Numbered from the stretch's first letter, positions 10,468-20,744 are shown. The stretch is 64,000 bases of DNA from Oxalobacteraceae sp. CFBP 8761 (GCA_014841595.1 JACYUE010000002.1:62001-126000), one strand, 5' to 3'. Numbers and translations are program-made. Notes: generated by a model not told the origin, from the letters alone.

Positions 10468-11195
10468 GCGATACCTTCTTCGGTGCCGACCAGGCTGACA
10501 AAGGCGTCTTCCAGGTTGGTGATGCCGGTGCGCCGGCACAGTTCTTCGGGCGAGCCCTGGGCCACGGTATGGCCCTGTGCGATGACGATGACGTCGTCGC
10601 ACAGGTGCGTCACTTCCTGCATCACGTGGGTGGCCATGATCACGCAGCTGCCGTCCTCGCGCAGCGCGTTCAGGGCCGTGCGCAGCGCGCGCGTGCTCAT
10701 CACGTCCAGGCCGCGGCTCGGTTCATCGAGCAGCAGGTGGCGCGGGCGGTGCAGCAGCGTGCGCGCCAGCGCGACCTTGATGCGCTGGCCCTGCGAGAAG
10801 CCCTTGGCCCGGCGATCCAGGATGTCTTCCATGCCCAGCAGCTCGGCCACTTCGCCGATGCGCGTGCGCAGTGCCGGGGCCTGCATGTCATTGAGTTCGC
10901 CGAAATAATGCAGGTATTCGCGGGTGGTCAAGCGCTCGTACAGCCCGAACTGGTCGGTGAGAAAGCCGATATTGCGGCGCACCGCCATCGGGTCCTGTTC
11001 GGGGTCGACGCCGCCGATCAGGATGCTGCCGTGGTCGCGTTTGAGCAGGCCGACGAGCGTGCGCAGCAGGGTAGTCTTGCCGGCGCCGTTGGGGCCGAGC
11101 AGCGCGGTGATCTGGCCATCGCGCGCGGTAAAGGAAACGCCGCCCAGCGCCTGGACGGCGCCGAAGGCCTTGCGTACATCGTGAACTTCGATCAT
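10464..11195 (-). CDS. ABC transporter ATP-binding protein, NatA-like
   Basis: 243 residues starting MIEVHDVRKAFGAVQAL. Walker A is [11 protein letters not shown], the signature is FSQGQRIKVALA (second Gly of LSGGQ replaced by Gln, as in NatA-type ATPases), Walker B is HLLLDEPSRGLD, and the switch His is in MATHVMQE. It overlaps the permease start by 4 bases and follows the hydrolase gene by 14 bases, suggesting an operon hydrolase-natA-natB. The start was set at 11195 because the upstream extension is a shadow of the hydrolase gene. Confidence 0.92.
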   Translation of the reverse strand: MIEVHDVRKAFGAVQALGGVSFTARDGQITALLGPNGAGKTTLLRTLVGLLKRDHGSILIGGVDPEQDPMAVRRNIGFLTDQFGLYERLTTREYLHYFGELNDMQAPALRTRIGEVAELLGMEDILDRRAKGFSQGQRIKVALARTLLHRPRHLLLDEPSRGLDVMSTRALRTALNALREDGSCVIMATHVMQEVTHLCDDVIVIAQGHTVAQGSPEELCRRTGITNLEDAFVSLVGTEEGIA

Positions 11196-11209
11196 GGCGT
11201 GTCCGAATC

Positions 11210-12649
11210 TTATGGTTGCGGCCCGGCGCTGCCGAGCTGGAAGGTGGGCGCCGGGATCTCGGCCATGCAGGCCGCGTCGAGCTTGTCCTGCGGATGGTCC
11301 AGAAAAGCGCGCAGCAGGCGCGGTGCGCAGCCCAGTTGCGAGACGCCGTGGCCGGCATTGGCCACCACGATCTGCTGGGCGTGCGCCATCGACCTGGCGG
11401 CGCTCGCGGCGCGGTGTGGCGGCGTGACCGGATCGAGCGCGCCCGAGAGCAGCAGGGCCGGTGCGTCGATGCGGGTCGGTTCTGCATACGGCACGGCCGG
11501 CACCTTGATGTCGTCCCTGCACAGCTTCGGCATCATCTCGGCCAGCGGTCGCGCCAGCACGGCGGCGTCAGCCTTCATCAACTCGGGCGTGAAACGGGGC
11601 ACGTCTTCGGCGCACACCACGGCGAAGTGCAGCAGCATCGACATGCTCGCATCGTTGCCGAAGTCACCGGCCAGGTTCTGGCGCGCGATGAACGGCTGCC
11701 AGCGCCCTTGGCTCGCGTTATGGATCAGGAATGGCAGGCGCCGCGCATCGGCCGGCGCATACAGGATGTTGTGCACGGTGCCCAGGAAGCGGTCGGACGA
11801 CATCGTGAAACTGGTCTGCTCGGCCGTGCGCGGATTGGGCAGCGACAGGCGCAGGTCGCCCGCTTCGAGCCGGGTGACCAGGCCATCGAATTCGGTGCGC
11901 AGGTTCGGGTACGCCTTGTGGCAGGCGGCGTCCTTGGCGCAGGCAGCAAACACGCCGTCGAGCGCGGTCTGCGAGTCGCGGCCCCCGGCCGGGATGACCT
12001 GGTCGGGCGCGGCCACGCCGTCGAGCACGAGGGCGCGTACGCTGGATGGATAGGCGCGGGCGTAGGTTTGCGCCAGGCGCGTGCCGTACGAGCCGCCCCA
12101 CAGATTGACCTGGCCGTAGCCCAGCGCAAGGCGCACGCGTTCGAGGTCGCGCGCGGCGGCCAGCGTGGTGTACGCACTCAAAGGCGACTTGTTGGCCGCG
12201 ATACAGGCGCGCAGTTCGGCCATCAGTTCGGCGTCGCCCATGGTTTCGTGTTCGGGCTTGCTGACGCAGCCGAGTTTGCCCGAGCGGCCGGTGCCGCGCT
12301 GGTCGATGAAGACGATGTCGCGCGTGGCGCGCACGCGGTCGAACGCGGCCTTGAGCAACACCAGCACATCGCTGCCCGCCTGGCCCGGGCCACCGGCCAG
12401 CACGAATAGCGGATCGGTACGGCTGCCCTGGCGGAAGGCCGGGGCCACGGTCACATGCAGCGCCAGCGTTGGACCCTGCGGCTTCGCATGGTCGAGCGGC
12501 ACCGTCACGCTGACGCAGCGCAGCGCCTCGACCACACCGGGCAGGTGGCAGCTGCGGTCCGTCATGGCCGGTGCAGCAGCGCTGGCGCTACCCGCGGCCA
12601 GCAGCAGAGGCAGCGCCAGCAGGGTGGGCAAAATCTTGAATATCGTCAC
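11210..12649 (-). CDS. Exported alpha/beta hydrolase, TAP-like
   Basis: 479 residues with a signal peptide (hydrophobic 6-25, cleavage near ASAAAP). The alpha/beta-hydrolase core shows the oxyanion segment LAGGPGQAG, DQRGTGRS, the nucleophile elbow GGSYGT, a C-terminal Asp in LSGALDPVTPP and His in NAGHG. This matches tripeptidyl aminopeptidase-like proteins of the proline iminopeptidase group. It probably acts on peptides or esters in the periplasm. It lies first in the apparent operon with the NatAB-like exporter. Confidence 0.85.
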   Translation of the reverse strand: MTIFKILPTLLALPLLLAAGSASAAAPAMTDRSCHLPGVVEALRCVSVTVPLDHAKPQGPTLALHVTVAPAFRQGSRTDPLFVLAGGPGQAGSDVLVLLKAAFDRVRATRDIVFIDQRGTGRSGKLGCVSKPEHETMGDAELMAELRACIAANKSPLSAYTTLAAARDLERVRLALGYGQVNLWGGSYGTRLAQTYARAYPSSVRALVLDGVAAPDQVIPAGGRDSQTALDGVFAACAKDAACHKAYPNLRTEFDGLVTRLEAGDLRLSLPNPRTAEQTSFTMSSDRFLGTVHNILYAPADARRLPFLIHNASQGRWQPFIARQNLAGDFGNDASMSMLLHFAVVCAEDVPRFTPELMKADAAVLARPLAEMMPKLCRDDIKVPAVPYAEPTRIDAPALLLSGALDPVTPPHRAASAARSMAHAQQIVVANAGHGVSQLGCAPRLLRAFLDHPQDKLDAACMAEIPAPTFQLGSAGPQP

Positions 12650-12913
12650 AACATCTCCTCAGGTTGCAACGATGATAAGTTCGCGTTGTTTCTATGGTCA
12701 ACCCATTGTTTCAACTATGCATCAAGGCATGCGGACCGGGTCAGGATTGTGGTCGCGCTGGCCCCTGAAAATCACCAGATGGCGATTGACGGCAGTGCCC
12801 GTGCAGGTTATGATCGTCGGCTTTCCGTTTGCTCAGGAAAAGATAACAAGGCCGAGTCCGCTGAAGTACAGGGCGGAACCACCATTTGAGCAATTTTTTA
12901 TTTTGGAATAAAC
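12650..12913. promoter_or_regulatory. Divergent intergenic region with strong rplM promoter
   Basis: The 264-base gap between the hydrolase and rplM holds a near-consensus sigma-70 promoter reading right: TTGACG at 12786-12791, a 17-base spacer, TATGAT at 12809-12814. The leader to rplM is about 95 bases, long enough for translational autoregulation by a ribosomal protein, but I cannot draw a specific fold. Confidence 0.8.
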
Positions 12914-13342
12914 ATGAAAACTTTTTCCGCTAAGGGCCATGAAGTCCAGCGCGACTGGTTTGTCATTGACGCGACGGACCTGGTCCTCGGACGTGTTGCC
13001 AGCGAAGTGGCACTCCGACTGCGCGGCAAGCACAAGCCGGAATTCACCCCGCACGTCGACACCGGTGACTTCATCGTTGTGATCAATGCAGGCAAACTGC
13101 GTGTGACCGGTACCAAGGCCACCGAAAAAACGTACTACCGTCACTCGGGCTACCCGGGCGGTATCTACGAAACGAACTTCCTGAAAATGCAACAGCGTTT
13201 CCCAGGTCGCGCACTCGAGAAAGCGGTCAAGGGCATGCTGCCTAAAGGCCCACTCGGCTACGCAATGATCAAGAAGCTGAAAGTGTACGCGGAAGGTTCG
13301 CACCCACACGCTGCTCAGCAACCACAAGCACTGACCCTCTAA
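12914..13342 (+). CDS. rplM: 50S ribosomal protein L13
   Basis: 142 residues, the standard length. Diagnostic segments are [41 protein letters not shown] and [12 protein letters not shown]. It starts [15 protein letters not shown] as in other betaproteobacteria. It is followed after 9 bases by rpsI, the conserved L13-S9 pair, and is driven by the strong promoter at 12786-12814. Confidence 0.98.
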   Translation: MKTFSAKGHEVQRDWFVIDATDLVLGRVASEVALRLRGKHKPEFTPHVDTGDFIVVINAGKLRVTGTKATEKTYYRHSGYPGGIYETNFLKMQQRFPGRALEKAVKGMLPKGPLGYAMIKKLKVYAEGSHPHAAQQPQALTL

Positions 13343-13351
13343 GGAACTGAC

Positions 13352-13744
13352 ATGATCGGTAACTACAACTACGGCACCGGCCGTCGCAAGAGTGCAGTCG
13401 CTCGCGTGTTCATCAAAACTGGCACCGGCCTGATCATCGTGAACGGCAAGCCTGCTTCGGAATACTTCTCGCGCGAAACCGGCCTGATGGTCATTCGCCA
13501 GCCGCTGGAACTGACCGGCAACGTCGAGCGTTTTGACATCAAAGTCAACGTGCACGGCGGCGGCGAGTCGGGCCAGGCTGGCGCCGTCCGTCACGGCATC
13601 ACCCGCGCTCTGATCGACTACGACGCAGCACTGAAGCCAGATCTGGCCCGTGCTGGCTTCGTCACCCGCGATGCGCGTGAAGTCGAGCGTAAAAAAGTTG
13701 GTCTGCGCAAAGCACGTCGCGCAAAGCAATTCTCGAAGCGTTAA
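13352..13744 (+). CDS. rpsI: 30S ribosomal protein S9
   Basis: 130 residues, standard length. Recognisable by [14 protein letters not shown] near the N-terminus, [19 protein letters not shown] and the basic tail [11 protein letters not shown] that reaches toward the P site. The start has AAGGA 7 bases upstream. It is the second gene of the rplM-rpsI operon and ends before a terminator. Confidence 0.98.
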   Translation: MIGNYNYGTGRRKSAVARVFIKTGTGLIIVNGKPASEYFSRETGLMVIRQPLELTGNVERFDIKVNVHGGGESGQAGAVRHGITRALIDYDAALKPDLARAGFVTRDAREVERKKVGLRKARRAKQFSKR

Positions 13745-13783
13745 TTCGCTGTTGCCAGCGCCTTTGGGCGCTGTGCCGAAAAA

Positions 13784-13814
13784 GCCGTCCACCGCAAGGT
13801 TGGGCGGCTTTTTT
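13784..13814 (+). terminator. Terminator after rpsI
   Basis: GCCGTCC pairs with GGGCGGC (one G-T wobble) around an 11-base loop, followed by TTTTTT. It separates rplM-rpsI from argC. Confidence 0.85.
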
Positions 13815-13910
13815 GCTTTTCAGAGCGGTACGCCCCGCATTTCCCAGGCTGTTAAAATGCACCCTTCGTCCTGAAAGCAGGGCCTTTCTACCATTATCGA
13901 GGAACAGAAC

Positions 13911-14948
13911 ATGATCAAAGTTGGCATCGTTGGCGGCACCGGATACACGGGCGTGGAATTGCTGCGGCTGTTGGCCGTGCATCCGGATGTGCAACTGACG
14001 GCAATTACGTCGCGCAAGGAAGACGGCCTGCCGGTGGCCGACATGTTCCCGTCGCTGCGCGGCCGCGTCGACCTGGCGTTTTCGAGCCCTGATAAAGCCG
14101 ACCTGAAAAGCTGCGACGTCGTGTTCTTCGCCACCCCGCACGGCGTGGCGATGGCGCAGGCGCCCGAGCTGCTGGCAGCCGGCGTGAAAGTGATCGACCT
14201 GGCGGCCGACTTCCGCCTGAAAGACCAGGCCACGTTCGAAAAATGGTACAAGATCGACCACACGGCGCCCGAACTGCTTGAAGAAGCCGTGTACGGCCTG
14301 GCAGAGCTGAACCGTGACGCGATCAAGGGCGCGCGCCTGATCGCCAACCCGGGCTGCTACCCGACCACGATGCAGCTTGGCTACTACCCGTTGCTCAAGG
14401 CCGGCATCATCGACGCGGGCAACCTGATCGCCGACTGCAAGTCGGGCGTGTCGGGTGCCGGTCGCAAGGCCGAGATCGCCACGCTGTTCTCCGAGTCGAG
14501 CGACAACTTCAAGGCCTATGGTGTGAGCGGTCACCGCCACACGCCGGAAACGACGGCACAGCTGGCGCGCTTCACCGACCAGAAGGTCGGCCTGATCTTC
14601 ACGCCGCACCTGGTGCCGATGATCCGCGGCATGCACGCGACGCTGTACGCGCGCCTGACGAAAGAGATCGACGATGCGGCGCTGCAGGCGCTGTTCGAAG
14701 ATGAATACAAGGACAGCGAGTTCGTCGACGTGATGCCGTTCGGCTCGCACCCTGAGACGCGTTCGACCCGCGGCTCGAACGTGCTGCGCCTGGCGCTGCA
14801 TCGCCCGGATGGCGGCGACACGGTCGTGATCCTGGTGGTGCAGGACAATCTGGTCAAGGGCGCATCGGGTCAGGCCGTGCAGTGCATGAACCTGATGTTC
14901 GGGCTGGATGAAGCGACTGGGCTGAAGCAGATCGCGCTGCTGCCGTAA
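13911..14948 (+). CDS. argC: N-acetyl-gamma-glutamyl-phosphate reductase
   Basis: NADPH-dependent third step of arginine biosynthesis. 345 residues, type 1 length. It has the N-terminal nucleotide-binding motif [17 protein letters not shown] and the catalytic Cys149 in [19 protein letters not shown] and [10 protein letters not shown] complete the active site region. GAGGA lies 7 bases before the ATG. It appears to be a single-gene unit between the rpsI terminator and erpA, as in related Burkholderiales. Confidence 0.97.
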   Translation: MIKVGIVGGTGYTGVELLRLLAVHPDVQLTAITSRKEDGLPVADMFPSLRGRVDLAFSSPDKADLKSCDVVFFATPHGVAMAQAPELLAAGVKVIDLAADFRLKDQATFEKWYKIDHTAPELLEEAVYGLAELNRDAIKGARLIANPGCYPTTMQLGYYPLLKAGIIDAGNLIADCKSGVSGAGRKAEIATLFSESSDNFKAYGVSGHRHTPETTAQLARFTDQKVGLIFTPHLVPMIRGMHATLYARLTKEIDDAALQALFEDEYKDSEFVDVMPFGSHPETRSTRGSNVLRLALHRPDGGDTVVILVVQDNLVKGASGQAVQCMNLMFGLDEATGLKQIALLP

Positions 14949-14980
14949 CAGGCGTCGCTGGTGCCTGCCAGACTTGAATT

Positions 14981-14996
14981 GCGGCCACTTGGCCGC
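14981..14996 (+). terminator. Weak hairpin after argC
   Basis: GCGGCC-ACTT-GGCCGC is a perfect six-pair stem with a tetraloop 33 bases after the argC stop, but only ATCTTC follows, so termination would be poor. A second hairpin (GCCGAC/GTCGGC, 15097-15119) lies before erpA. Confidence 0.35.
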
Positions 14997-15141
14997 ATCT
15001 TCGAGGCTACTGCACCAGCTCTTGCAGAAGGATCATGTCCTCTTGATATCATCAAGGGACGGTACCCTGTCTGAGTGACAACTGGTGTCTCATCTGGCCG
15101 ACTTTCCCTGAGGGTCGGCAGCATGAGTTCCCCCAACCGTC

Positions 15142-15147
15142 TATAAT
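15142..15147 (+). promoter_or_regulatory. -10 box of erpA
   Basis: A perfect TATAAT lies 31 bases upstream of the erpA ATG. No good -35 box is present at the expected spacing, which suggests activator or Fe-S regulator dependence; that part is inference. Confidence 0.55.
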
Positions 15148-15177
15148 GGGCGGAGTTTGATTATCCAGGAGCATTCC

Positions 15178-15546
15178 ATGACCGCAGTCGCCGAAGTAGT
15201 AGATTTCGACACGATTCCCGTACCAATCAACTTCACCGACAGCGCGGCACAGAAAGTGGCCCAGCTGATCGAAGAAGAAGGCAACCCTGACCTCAAGCTG
15301 CGCGTCTTCGTGCAGGGTGGCGGTTGCTCGGGCTTCCAGTATGGCTTCACCTTCGACGAGATCATCAACGACGATGACACGACGATGGAAAAAGCAGGCG
15401 TCCAGCTGTTGATCGATTCGATGAGCTACCAGTACTTGGTCGGCGCCGAGATCGATTACAAGGATGACCTCGAAGGCGCGCAGTTCGTGATCAAGAACCC
15501 GAACGCCACCTCGACCTGCGGTTGCGGTTCGTCGTTCTCGGCGTAA
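15178..15546 (+). CDS. erpA: Iron-sulfur cluster insertion protein ErpA
   Basis: A-type Fe-S carrier that passes clusters to apoproteins. 122 residues starting MTAVAEVV; the short N-terminal extension is usual in betaproteobacteria. The three cluster cysteines are Cys50 ([11 protein letters not shown]), Cys114 and Cys116 ([10 protein letters not shown]). The start at 15178 is preceded by AGGAG at 8 bases; an upstream in-frame ATT start at 15157 is unlikely. It ends at a bidirectional terminator facing anmK. Confidence 0.96.
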   Translation: MTAVAEVVDFDTIPVPINFTDSAAQKVAQLIEEEGNPDLKLRVFVQGGGCSGFQYGFTFDEIINDDDTTMEKAGVQLLIDSMSYQYLVGAEIDYKDDLEGAQFVIKNPNATSTCGCGSSFSA

Positions 15547-15582
15547 GCAGCGCAGCGCTGCCCGGCAATTGCCGGAGTATCG

Positions 15583-15611
15583 AAAAAGGCCCGCTTCGAG
15601 CGGGCCTTTTT
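15583..15611. terminator. Bidirectional terminator between erpA and anmK
   Basis: AAAAAGGCCCGCT-TCG-AGCGGGCCTTTTT is a perfect hairpin with A- and T-runs on either side. The convergent genes erpA and anmK both end next to it. Confidence 0.92.
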
Positions 15612-15615
15612 GCGT

Positions 15616-16713
15616 TCACGCCGGGTACAGCGCACCCAGGACACGCAGGCCGCGTGCGCCCGTGACGGCTGGCAGATTGCCTGGTTCGCGCTGCGTAAAA
15701 CGCCAACCCAGCCAGGCGAACGCGAGCGCCTCGACCCTGTTCGGCGCCACGCCCAGTTCGGCCGTCGATACCACTTTTACACCATCGAGTTCGGCGCTGA
15801 TTGCGCGCAGCAGCGCGCCGTTATAGGCGCCCCCACCGCACACGTACACCGCATCCGGCGCGATGCCTTCATCACGGATGGCGCGTGCGATCGTCACAGC
15901 CGTCAGGCGCGTGAGCGTGGCCTGGACGTCGGCCGGGGCGACATCGTGGAAAGCGGCCAGCCTGGCATCGAGCCAGTCCGCATGGAACAGGTCGCGCCCC
16001 GTGCTCTTGGGTGCCGGCAGCGCAAAGTACGCCTCATCGAGCAACGCTGCCAGCAATGGCGGGTGCACGGTCCCACTCGCTGCCCAGGCGCCATCCTCGT
16101 CATAGGCGCGGCCTTGGTGGCGCGCGATCCACAGATCCATCAAGACATTGCCCGGACCGGTATCGAAGCCGGTCACGCGCCCGTCGCCATGCAGCACGCT
16201 GATATTGCCGATGCCGCCGATATTCACAACGACACGCGCGGTGCCTGGCGCGCCGAATGCGGCCGCGTGAAAGGCCGGCACCAGCGGCGCACCCTGGCCA
16301 CCGGCAGCGACATCGCGGCTGCGAAAGTCGGCGATCACGTCCAGGCCGGTGAGTTCGGCCAGCAGCGCCGGATTATTGGTCTGGCGCGTAAAGCCCAGTT
16401 CGGGGCGATGGCGGATCGTCTGGCCATGCACGGCCACGGCAGCGACCTTGCCGGGGCTGGACGGCAACAGCGCACGTACGCAGTCGGCATACGCCAGTGC
16501 CAGCGCATTGGCGGCCAGCGCCTCACGCTCGAGCTCATTGTGGCTGGCTGCCTGCAGCGCCATCAGCTCATCGCGCAAGTCGGCAGGAAAGGGCGTGAAC
16601 GCGGCTGCAATCGTGCGGATCGCGCCTTGCGAAAAGTCGGCCAGCACGCCATCGACGCCGTCGAGGCTGGTGCCTGACATCAGGCCGATGAAAAGGGACG
16701 GGGTCTCGGTCAT
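15616..16713 (-). CDS. anmK: Anhydro-N-acetylmuramic acid kinase
   Basis: Phosphorylates and hydrolyses 1,6-anhydro-MurNAc to MurNAc-6-phosphate in peptidoglycan recycling. 365 residues, standard length. The ASKHA-fold ATP motif [13 protein letters not shown] is at residues 10-22; [24 protein letters not shown] and the late GGGAYN are also diagnostic. It lies just downstream of the M23 peptidase gene, separated by a terminator, so two cell-wall turnover genes are neighbours. Confidence 0.96.
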   Translation of the reverse strand: MTETPSLFIGLMSGTSLDGVDGVLADFSQGAIRTIAAAFTPFPADLRDELMALQAASHNELEREALAANALALAYADCVRALLPSSPGKVAAVAVHGQTIRHRPELGFTRQTNNPALLAELTGLDVIADFRSRDVAAGGQGAPLVPAFHAAAFGAPGTARVVVNIGGIGNISVLHGDGRVTGFDTGPGNVLMDLWIARHQGRAYDEDGAWAASGTVHPPLLAALLDEAYFALPAPKSTGRDLFHADWLDARLAAFHDVAPADVQATLTRLTAVTIARAIRDEGIAPDAVYVCGGGAYNGALLRAISAELDGVKVVSTAELGVAPNRVEALAFAWLGWRFTQREPGNLPAVTGARGLRVLGALYPA

Positions 16714-16744
16714 GGTGTTATGAAAAAATCAGGCCATACAAAGC

Positions 16745-16781
16745 AAAACGCCCTCCGACATCGAGATGCAGCGGAGGGCGT
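16745..16781 (-). terminator. Terminator after the M23 peptidase gene
   Basis: Read on the minus strand, ACGCCCTCCG pairs with CGGAGGGCGT around a 14-base loop and is followed by TTTGCTTTG. It lies between the peptidase stop (16803) and anmK (16713). Confidence 0.82.
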
Positions 16782-16802
16782 CGGGACAGGGGTGAAGCTG
16801 TC

Positions 16803-18167
16803 TTAGCGGGCGGCCATGGCCGAACCGCTTGGACCCAGCAGCGAGAAGCGGTGATTCATCTCGGCGGCAGCCATGCGGAAACGACCCAGTTCAGCCTGGC
16901 TCAGCGGTTGCTGTGCCAGCGACTTGTACTGGTTTGGATCCTTGGCCACGCCTGCAACACGGAATTCGTAGTGCAGGTGCGCGCCGGTCGACCAGCCGGT
17001 CGAACCGACGTAGCCGATGACCTGACCCTGGCTGATCTTGGCGCCCTTGCGCAGGCCCGGTGCGATACGGCTCATGTGCGCGTAGGCGGTACTATATGCC
17101 GACCAGTGCTTGAGCACGACCATATTGCCGTAGCCATTGCCGTTGCCGGCGAAGTCGACGGTAGCGTCAGCCACGGCGCGGATCGGGGTGCCGGTCGATG
17201 CTGCGTAATCGACGCCCTTGTGCGCTTTCCATTTGCCTGACAGCGGGTGCACGCGCATCGAGAAGCCCGACGAAATGCGCGAGTACTCGAGTGGCGACTT
17301 CAGGAAGGCCTTTTTCAGTGCCTTGCCGTCCAGGGTGTAATAGCCGCCCTGTTTGGTGATCGGATCTTCGTACCAGACCGACTGGTACGCCACGCCACGG
17401 TTGACGAACTCACCAGCCAAGATGCGGCCGGTCTTGACCTGTTCGCCGTCGAGCCAGAAGGTCTCGTAGACCACATTGAAGCGGTCACCGCGCTTGACGT
17501 CGGTGCGGAAGTCGATATCGGTCGAGAACATCTCGATGATCTGGCCAACGATCGAATCGGGCAGGCTGCCGCCGTCGACGTTGGAGTCGGTGGCTGCATA
17601 CAGCGACGACGCGATGTCGCGCGAGCGCATTTCGACGCGACGCTCGAGCTTGGCCGGCGCTTCGAGGGCGACGAACGATTCGCCCTTGCGTTCGATGCTG
17701 ATCGTGCGTGCGTTGCCGTTCTTGCCATCGATGACGGTGGCGCGCATCGACAGCAGCAGGCCGTTTTCATCGGTCTCGGCCTGGATACGCTTGCCGGTCT
17801 GGAGCGACAGCAGGCGACGTGCCAGCTTGTCGGAACGAACGAATTTCTGTGCCTGTGCATCTTCGATGCCAAGGCGGGTGAAGAGCGAGCCGAGCGAATC
17901 GCCGCGGCGGATGCGTTCTTCGTGGATGAATTGCTGCTCGTCTTGCTGGAGCGCGGCGATCTGGGATGCCAGATTTGGCAGTTCCAGGTTCGTCGCGACC
18001 GAGGTCACGGGCAGGTCGGAAGGATCGTTGGCGATCGGGGCGACACCTACTGCGCCAAAGGCGCACATGCTCAGGAAGACGGCGCCGGCGCTCAAAACGC
18101 GGGCTTTGCGGGTCTTCGGCACCAGCTGCAGCAGTGTCTGACGGGTAATTTTCTGTATAGGGTTCAT
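16803..18167 (-). CDS. M23-family metallopeptidase, MepM-like
   Basis: Murein DD-endopeptidase type protein of the periplasm. 454 residues from the ATG at 18167. One N-terminal membrane anchor or signal segment (about 27-45) is followed by a coiled region, an OapA/LysM-like segment (about 85-150) and a C-terminal LytM domain (about 310-420). Zinc ligands are visible as HKGVDYA (HxxxD), AYAHMS and HLHYEF (HxH). The architecture matches MepM/YebA. The frame continues to a TTG at 18200, but the ATG is preferred although its ribosome site is weak. It is divergent from tyrS. Confidence 0.9.
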   Translation of the reverse strand: MNPIQKITRQTLLQLVPKTRKARVLSAGAVFLSMCAFGAVGVAPIANDPSDLPVTSVATNLELPNLASQIAALQQDEQQFIHEERIRRGDSLGSLFTRLGIEDAQAQKFVRSDKLARRLLSLQTGKRIQAETDENGLLLSMRATVIDGKNGNARTISIERKGESFVALEAPAKLERRVEMRSRDIASSLYAATDSNVDGGSLPDSIVGQIIEMFSTDIDFRTDVKRGDRFNVVYETFWLDGEQVKTGRILAGEFVNRGVAYQSVWYEDPITKQGGYYTLDGKALKKAFLKSPLEYSRISSGFSMRVHPLSGKWKAHKGVDYAASTGTPIRAVADATVDFAGNGNGYGNMVVLKHWSAYSTAYAHMSRIAPGLRKGAKISQGQVIGYVGSTGWSTGAHLHYEFRVAGVAKDPNQYKSLAQQPLSQAELGRFRMAAAEMNHRFSLLGPSGSAMAAR

Positions 18168-18314
18168 GCAATCAGTTAAAATTTGCGGCTGAACTTTCAA
18201 GGGCCATGTTCATGACGTTTAACAAAGTTTTCTTTGGGAAACGAAAACAGGATCGTGAATTATACCAAAAGATGTGGTCCTACAACCGTTTTAGCCAATT
18301 TCCTACACGAATTT

Positions 18315-19577
18315 ATGACCTCAACAGCAGTTCCTGGCGGCAATTCCATGGTAAATGCGCCTGTGCGCCTTCCTCTGACTGACCGCGTTCTCGAGTCCCT
18401 CGCCATCGCAAAAAGGGGTGTGGACGAGTTGCTGGTCGAGGCCGATTTTGCGCAAAAACTGGCGCGTTCGGAGCAAACCGGCACACCGCTGCGCATCAAA
18501 CTGGGTCTGGACCCAACGGCGCCAGACCTGCATCTGGGTCACACCGTGGTGCTGAACAAGTTGCGTCAATTGCAAGATCTGGGTCACCAGGTGATCTTCT
18601 TGATCGGTGACTTCACGTCGATGATTGGCGACCCGTCGGGGCGCAACGCCACCCGGCCGCCGCTGACACGCGAGCAGGTCGAAGAAAACGCGATGACGTA
18701 CTTCCGTCAGGCATCGCTGGTGCTGGACGCCGGCCGCACCGAGATGCGCTACAACTCGGAGTGGTGCGACCCGCTCGGCGCGCGCGGCATGATTCAGCTG
18801 GCGTCCCGCTATACAGTAGCGCGCATGATGGAGCGCGACGATTTCACCAAGCGCTACAAGAGTGGGACACCGATCGCCGTGCATGAGTTCCTGTATCCGC
18901 TGATGCAGGGCTACGATTCGGTCGCATTGAAGTCCGACCTTGAGCTGGGTGGAACGGACCAGAAATTCAACTTGCTGGTTGGCCGCGAACTGCAGAAGGA
19001 CTACGGCCAGGAGCCGCAGTGCATCCTGACCATGCCGCTGCTCGAAGGCCTGGACGGCGTCGAGAAGATGTCCAAGTCGAAAAACAACTACATCGGCATC
19101 ACCGAAGCACCAAACACCATGTTCGGCAAGCTGATGAGCATTTCGGACGACATGATGTGGAAGTACTTCAATTTGCTGTCGTTCCGCTCGCTGGACGACA
19201 TTGCACAACTGAAGGCGACGATCGACGGCGGCGCCAACCCGCGCGACGCCAAGGTGGCGCTGGGCAAGGAAATCGTGACGCGCTTCCACTCGGTCCAGGC
19301 GGCGGACGATGCGCTGGCCGACTTCGTCAACCGTTCCAAGGGTGGCATTCCTGACGACGTGCCGGAAGTGGCGCTGTCGGGCGCGCCGATGGGCGTGGCG
19401 CAATTGCTCAAGCAAGCTGGCCTGTGCGCATCGACGTCCGAGGCCATGCGCATGGTTGACCAGGGCGGTGTGCGCATCGACGGTGCCGTCGTGGCCGACA
19501 AAGGGTTGCAGGTGGCTGCCGGCACACTCGTCGTGCAGGTGGGCAAGCGCAAGTTCGCGCGCGTGACGCTGGCATGA
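18315..19577 (+). CDS. tyrS: Tyrosyl-tRNA synthetase
   Basis: Charges tRNA-Tyr. 420 residues from the chosen ATG. The class I signature is HLGH (residues 73-76) and KMSKS is at 251-255; an S4-like RNA-binding domain follows (about 355-420, [21 protein letters not shown]). The sequence is of the TyrZ type common in betaproteobacteria. An ATG at 18348 and an upstream start at 18234 are also possible; none has a strong Shine-Dalgarno. Its stop overlaps the dtd start (ATGA), linking synthesis with proofreading of D-Tyr-tRNA. Confidence 0.95.
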   Translation: MTSTAVPGGNSMVNAPVRLPLTDRVLESLAIAKRGVDELLVEADFAQKLARSEQTGTPLRIKLGLDPTAPDLHLGHTVVLNKLRQLQDLGHQVIFLIGDFTSMIGDPSGRNATRPPLTREQVEENAMTYFRQASLVLDAGRTEMRYNSEWCDPLGARGMIQLASRYTVARMMERDDFTKRYKSGTPIAVHEFLYPLMQGYDSVALKSDLELGGTDQKFNLLVGRELQKDYGQEPQCILTMPLLEGLDGVEKMSKSKNNYIGITEAPNTMFGKLMSISDDMMWKYFNLLSFRSLDDIAQLKATIDGGANPRDAKVALGKEIVTRFHSVQAADDALADFVNRSKGGIPDDVPEVALSGAPMGVAQLLKQAGLCASTSEAMRMVDQGGVRIDGAVVADKGLQVAAGTLVVQVGKRKFARVTLA

Positions 19578-20032
19578 TCGGCCTGCTGCAACGCGTGGGC
19601 GAAGCGGCAGTGCGCGTCGATGGCGCGACCGTTGGCGCCATCGGTCCCGGCCTCTTGGTATTGCTGTGCGCCGAAAAGGGTGACACCGAGCGCGAAGCCG
19701 ATTTACTGCTGACCAAATTGCTCGGTTACCGCGTCTTTTCGGACGAGGCGGGCAAGATGAACCGCAGCCTGGCCGACGTCAATGGCGGCCTGCTGCTGGT
19801 GCCGCAATTCACGCTCGCGGCCGATACCAAATCCGGCACGCGGCCATCGTTCACGCCAGCGGCAGCACCGGAAGACGGCCGGCGCCTGTTCGATTACGCC
19901 GTGCGCCAGGCGCGCACGCGTCACGGGCAGGTGGAAACCGGCGTGTTCGGCGCCGACATGAAGGTGTCACTCATCAATGACGGGCCGGTGACATTCTGGC
20001 TGCGGGTTGATCCGGTCGTGACAACGCGCTGA
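19574..20032 (+). CDS. dtd: D-aminoacyl-tRNA deacylase
   Basis: Hydrolyses D-aminoacyl-tRNA. 152 residues. The Gly-cisPro motif is intact (NDGPVT, Gly137-Pro138), as are [11 protein letters not shown] and [13 protein letters not shown]. The usual SQFT motif reads PQFT: Pro replaces Ser77, while Gln78, Phe79 and Thr80 are kept. It overlaps tyrS by 4 bases, so it is translationally coupled. Confidence 0.95.
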   Translation: MIGLLQRVGEAAVRVDGATVGAIGPGLLVLLCAEKGDTEREADLLLTKLLGYRVFSDEAGKMNRSLADVNGGLLLVPQFTLAADTKSGTRPSFTPAAAPEDGRRLFDYAVRQARTRHGQVETGVFGADMKVSLINDGPVTFWLRVDPVVTTR

Positions 20033-20078
20033 AACCCCGGCTGGCTGCAGGTGTCAAAACCAGTAGCCGGGAGGAGCC

Positions 20079-20744
20079 ATGCGCATCTGGAGCAATTCGT
20101 TTACCAACGGGGCCGCCATTCCTGCCGCCTGCGCGTTTGCCGTGGGCGACTCTGCCGCCCATGTCAGGCTGTCAAGCAATCGCAACCCGCACATCGCCTG
20201 GGACGACGTACCGAACGGCACCGAATCGCTGGTGCTGGTCTGCCACAATCCCGACGTCCCGCGCGATGGCCGCCGCGTCAATGTCGACGGCTGCACGGTG
20301 CCGCTGAGGGCCCCGCGCATCGATTTTTTCCACTGGACGCTGGCCGATATCCCTGTGTGCCTCACGACGCTGGCCGAGGGCAGGTTTTCCAATCGCGTCA
20401 CGCCGCATGGCAAACCGGGGCCGCTGGTGCCATTCACCATCAAGAACGGCACCGAGCACCAGTTGCGCCATGGCCTCAATGACTATACCGACTGGTTTGC
20501 CGGCGCGCCCGGTATGGCCGGCGAGTTCTATGGCTATGACGGCCCGTGTCCACCCTGGAACGACGAGCGCGTGCACCACTATGTCTTTACCCTGTATGCG
20601 CTCGATATGCCACGCCTGCCGCTTACGGGCCGCTTCACGGGGCCCGAGGCGCGCATGGCGATCTACGGGCACATCCTCGACGAGGCGTGCATCTTCGGCA
20701 CCTATGCACTCAATCCCCACGCCGTCGCCGATCTGCCAAAATAG
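20079..20744 (+). CDS. YbhB/YbcL-type PEBP-family protein
   Basis: 221 residues, phosphatidylethanolamine-binding protein fold. The anion-binding pocket motif is recognisable in YDGPCPPWNDERVHHYVFTLYALD (residues 148-171), with an earlier DPDVP-like NPDVPRDG at 73-80 and HWTLADIP. The bacterial family is of uncertain function. GGAGGAG lies 7 bases upstream of the ATG. It follows dtd by 46 bases and precedes a histidine phosphatase gene by 42 bases in the same direction. Confidence 0.87.
   Translation: MRIWSNSFTNGAAIPAACAFAVGDSAAHVRLSSNRNPHIAWDDVPNGTESLVLVCHNPDVPRDGRRVNVDGCTVPLRAPRIDFFHWTLADIPVCLTTLAEGRFSNRVTPHGKPGPLVPFTIKNGTEHQLRHGLNDYTDWFAGAPGMAGEFYGYDGPCPPWNDERVHHYVFTLYALDMPRLPLTGRFTGPEARMAIYGHILDEACIFGTYALNPHAVADLPK

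Noticed and set aside
15097..15119. Terminator or regulator site before erpA
   Set aside because: GCCGAC/GTCGGC with an 11-base loop is only six pairs and lacks a T-run; an IscR-type site could not be matched.
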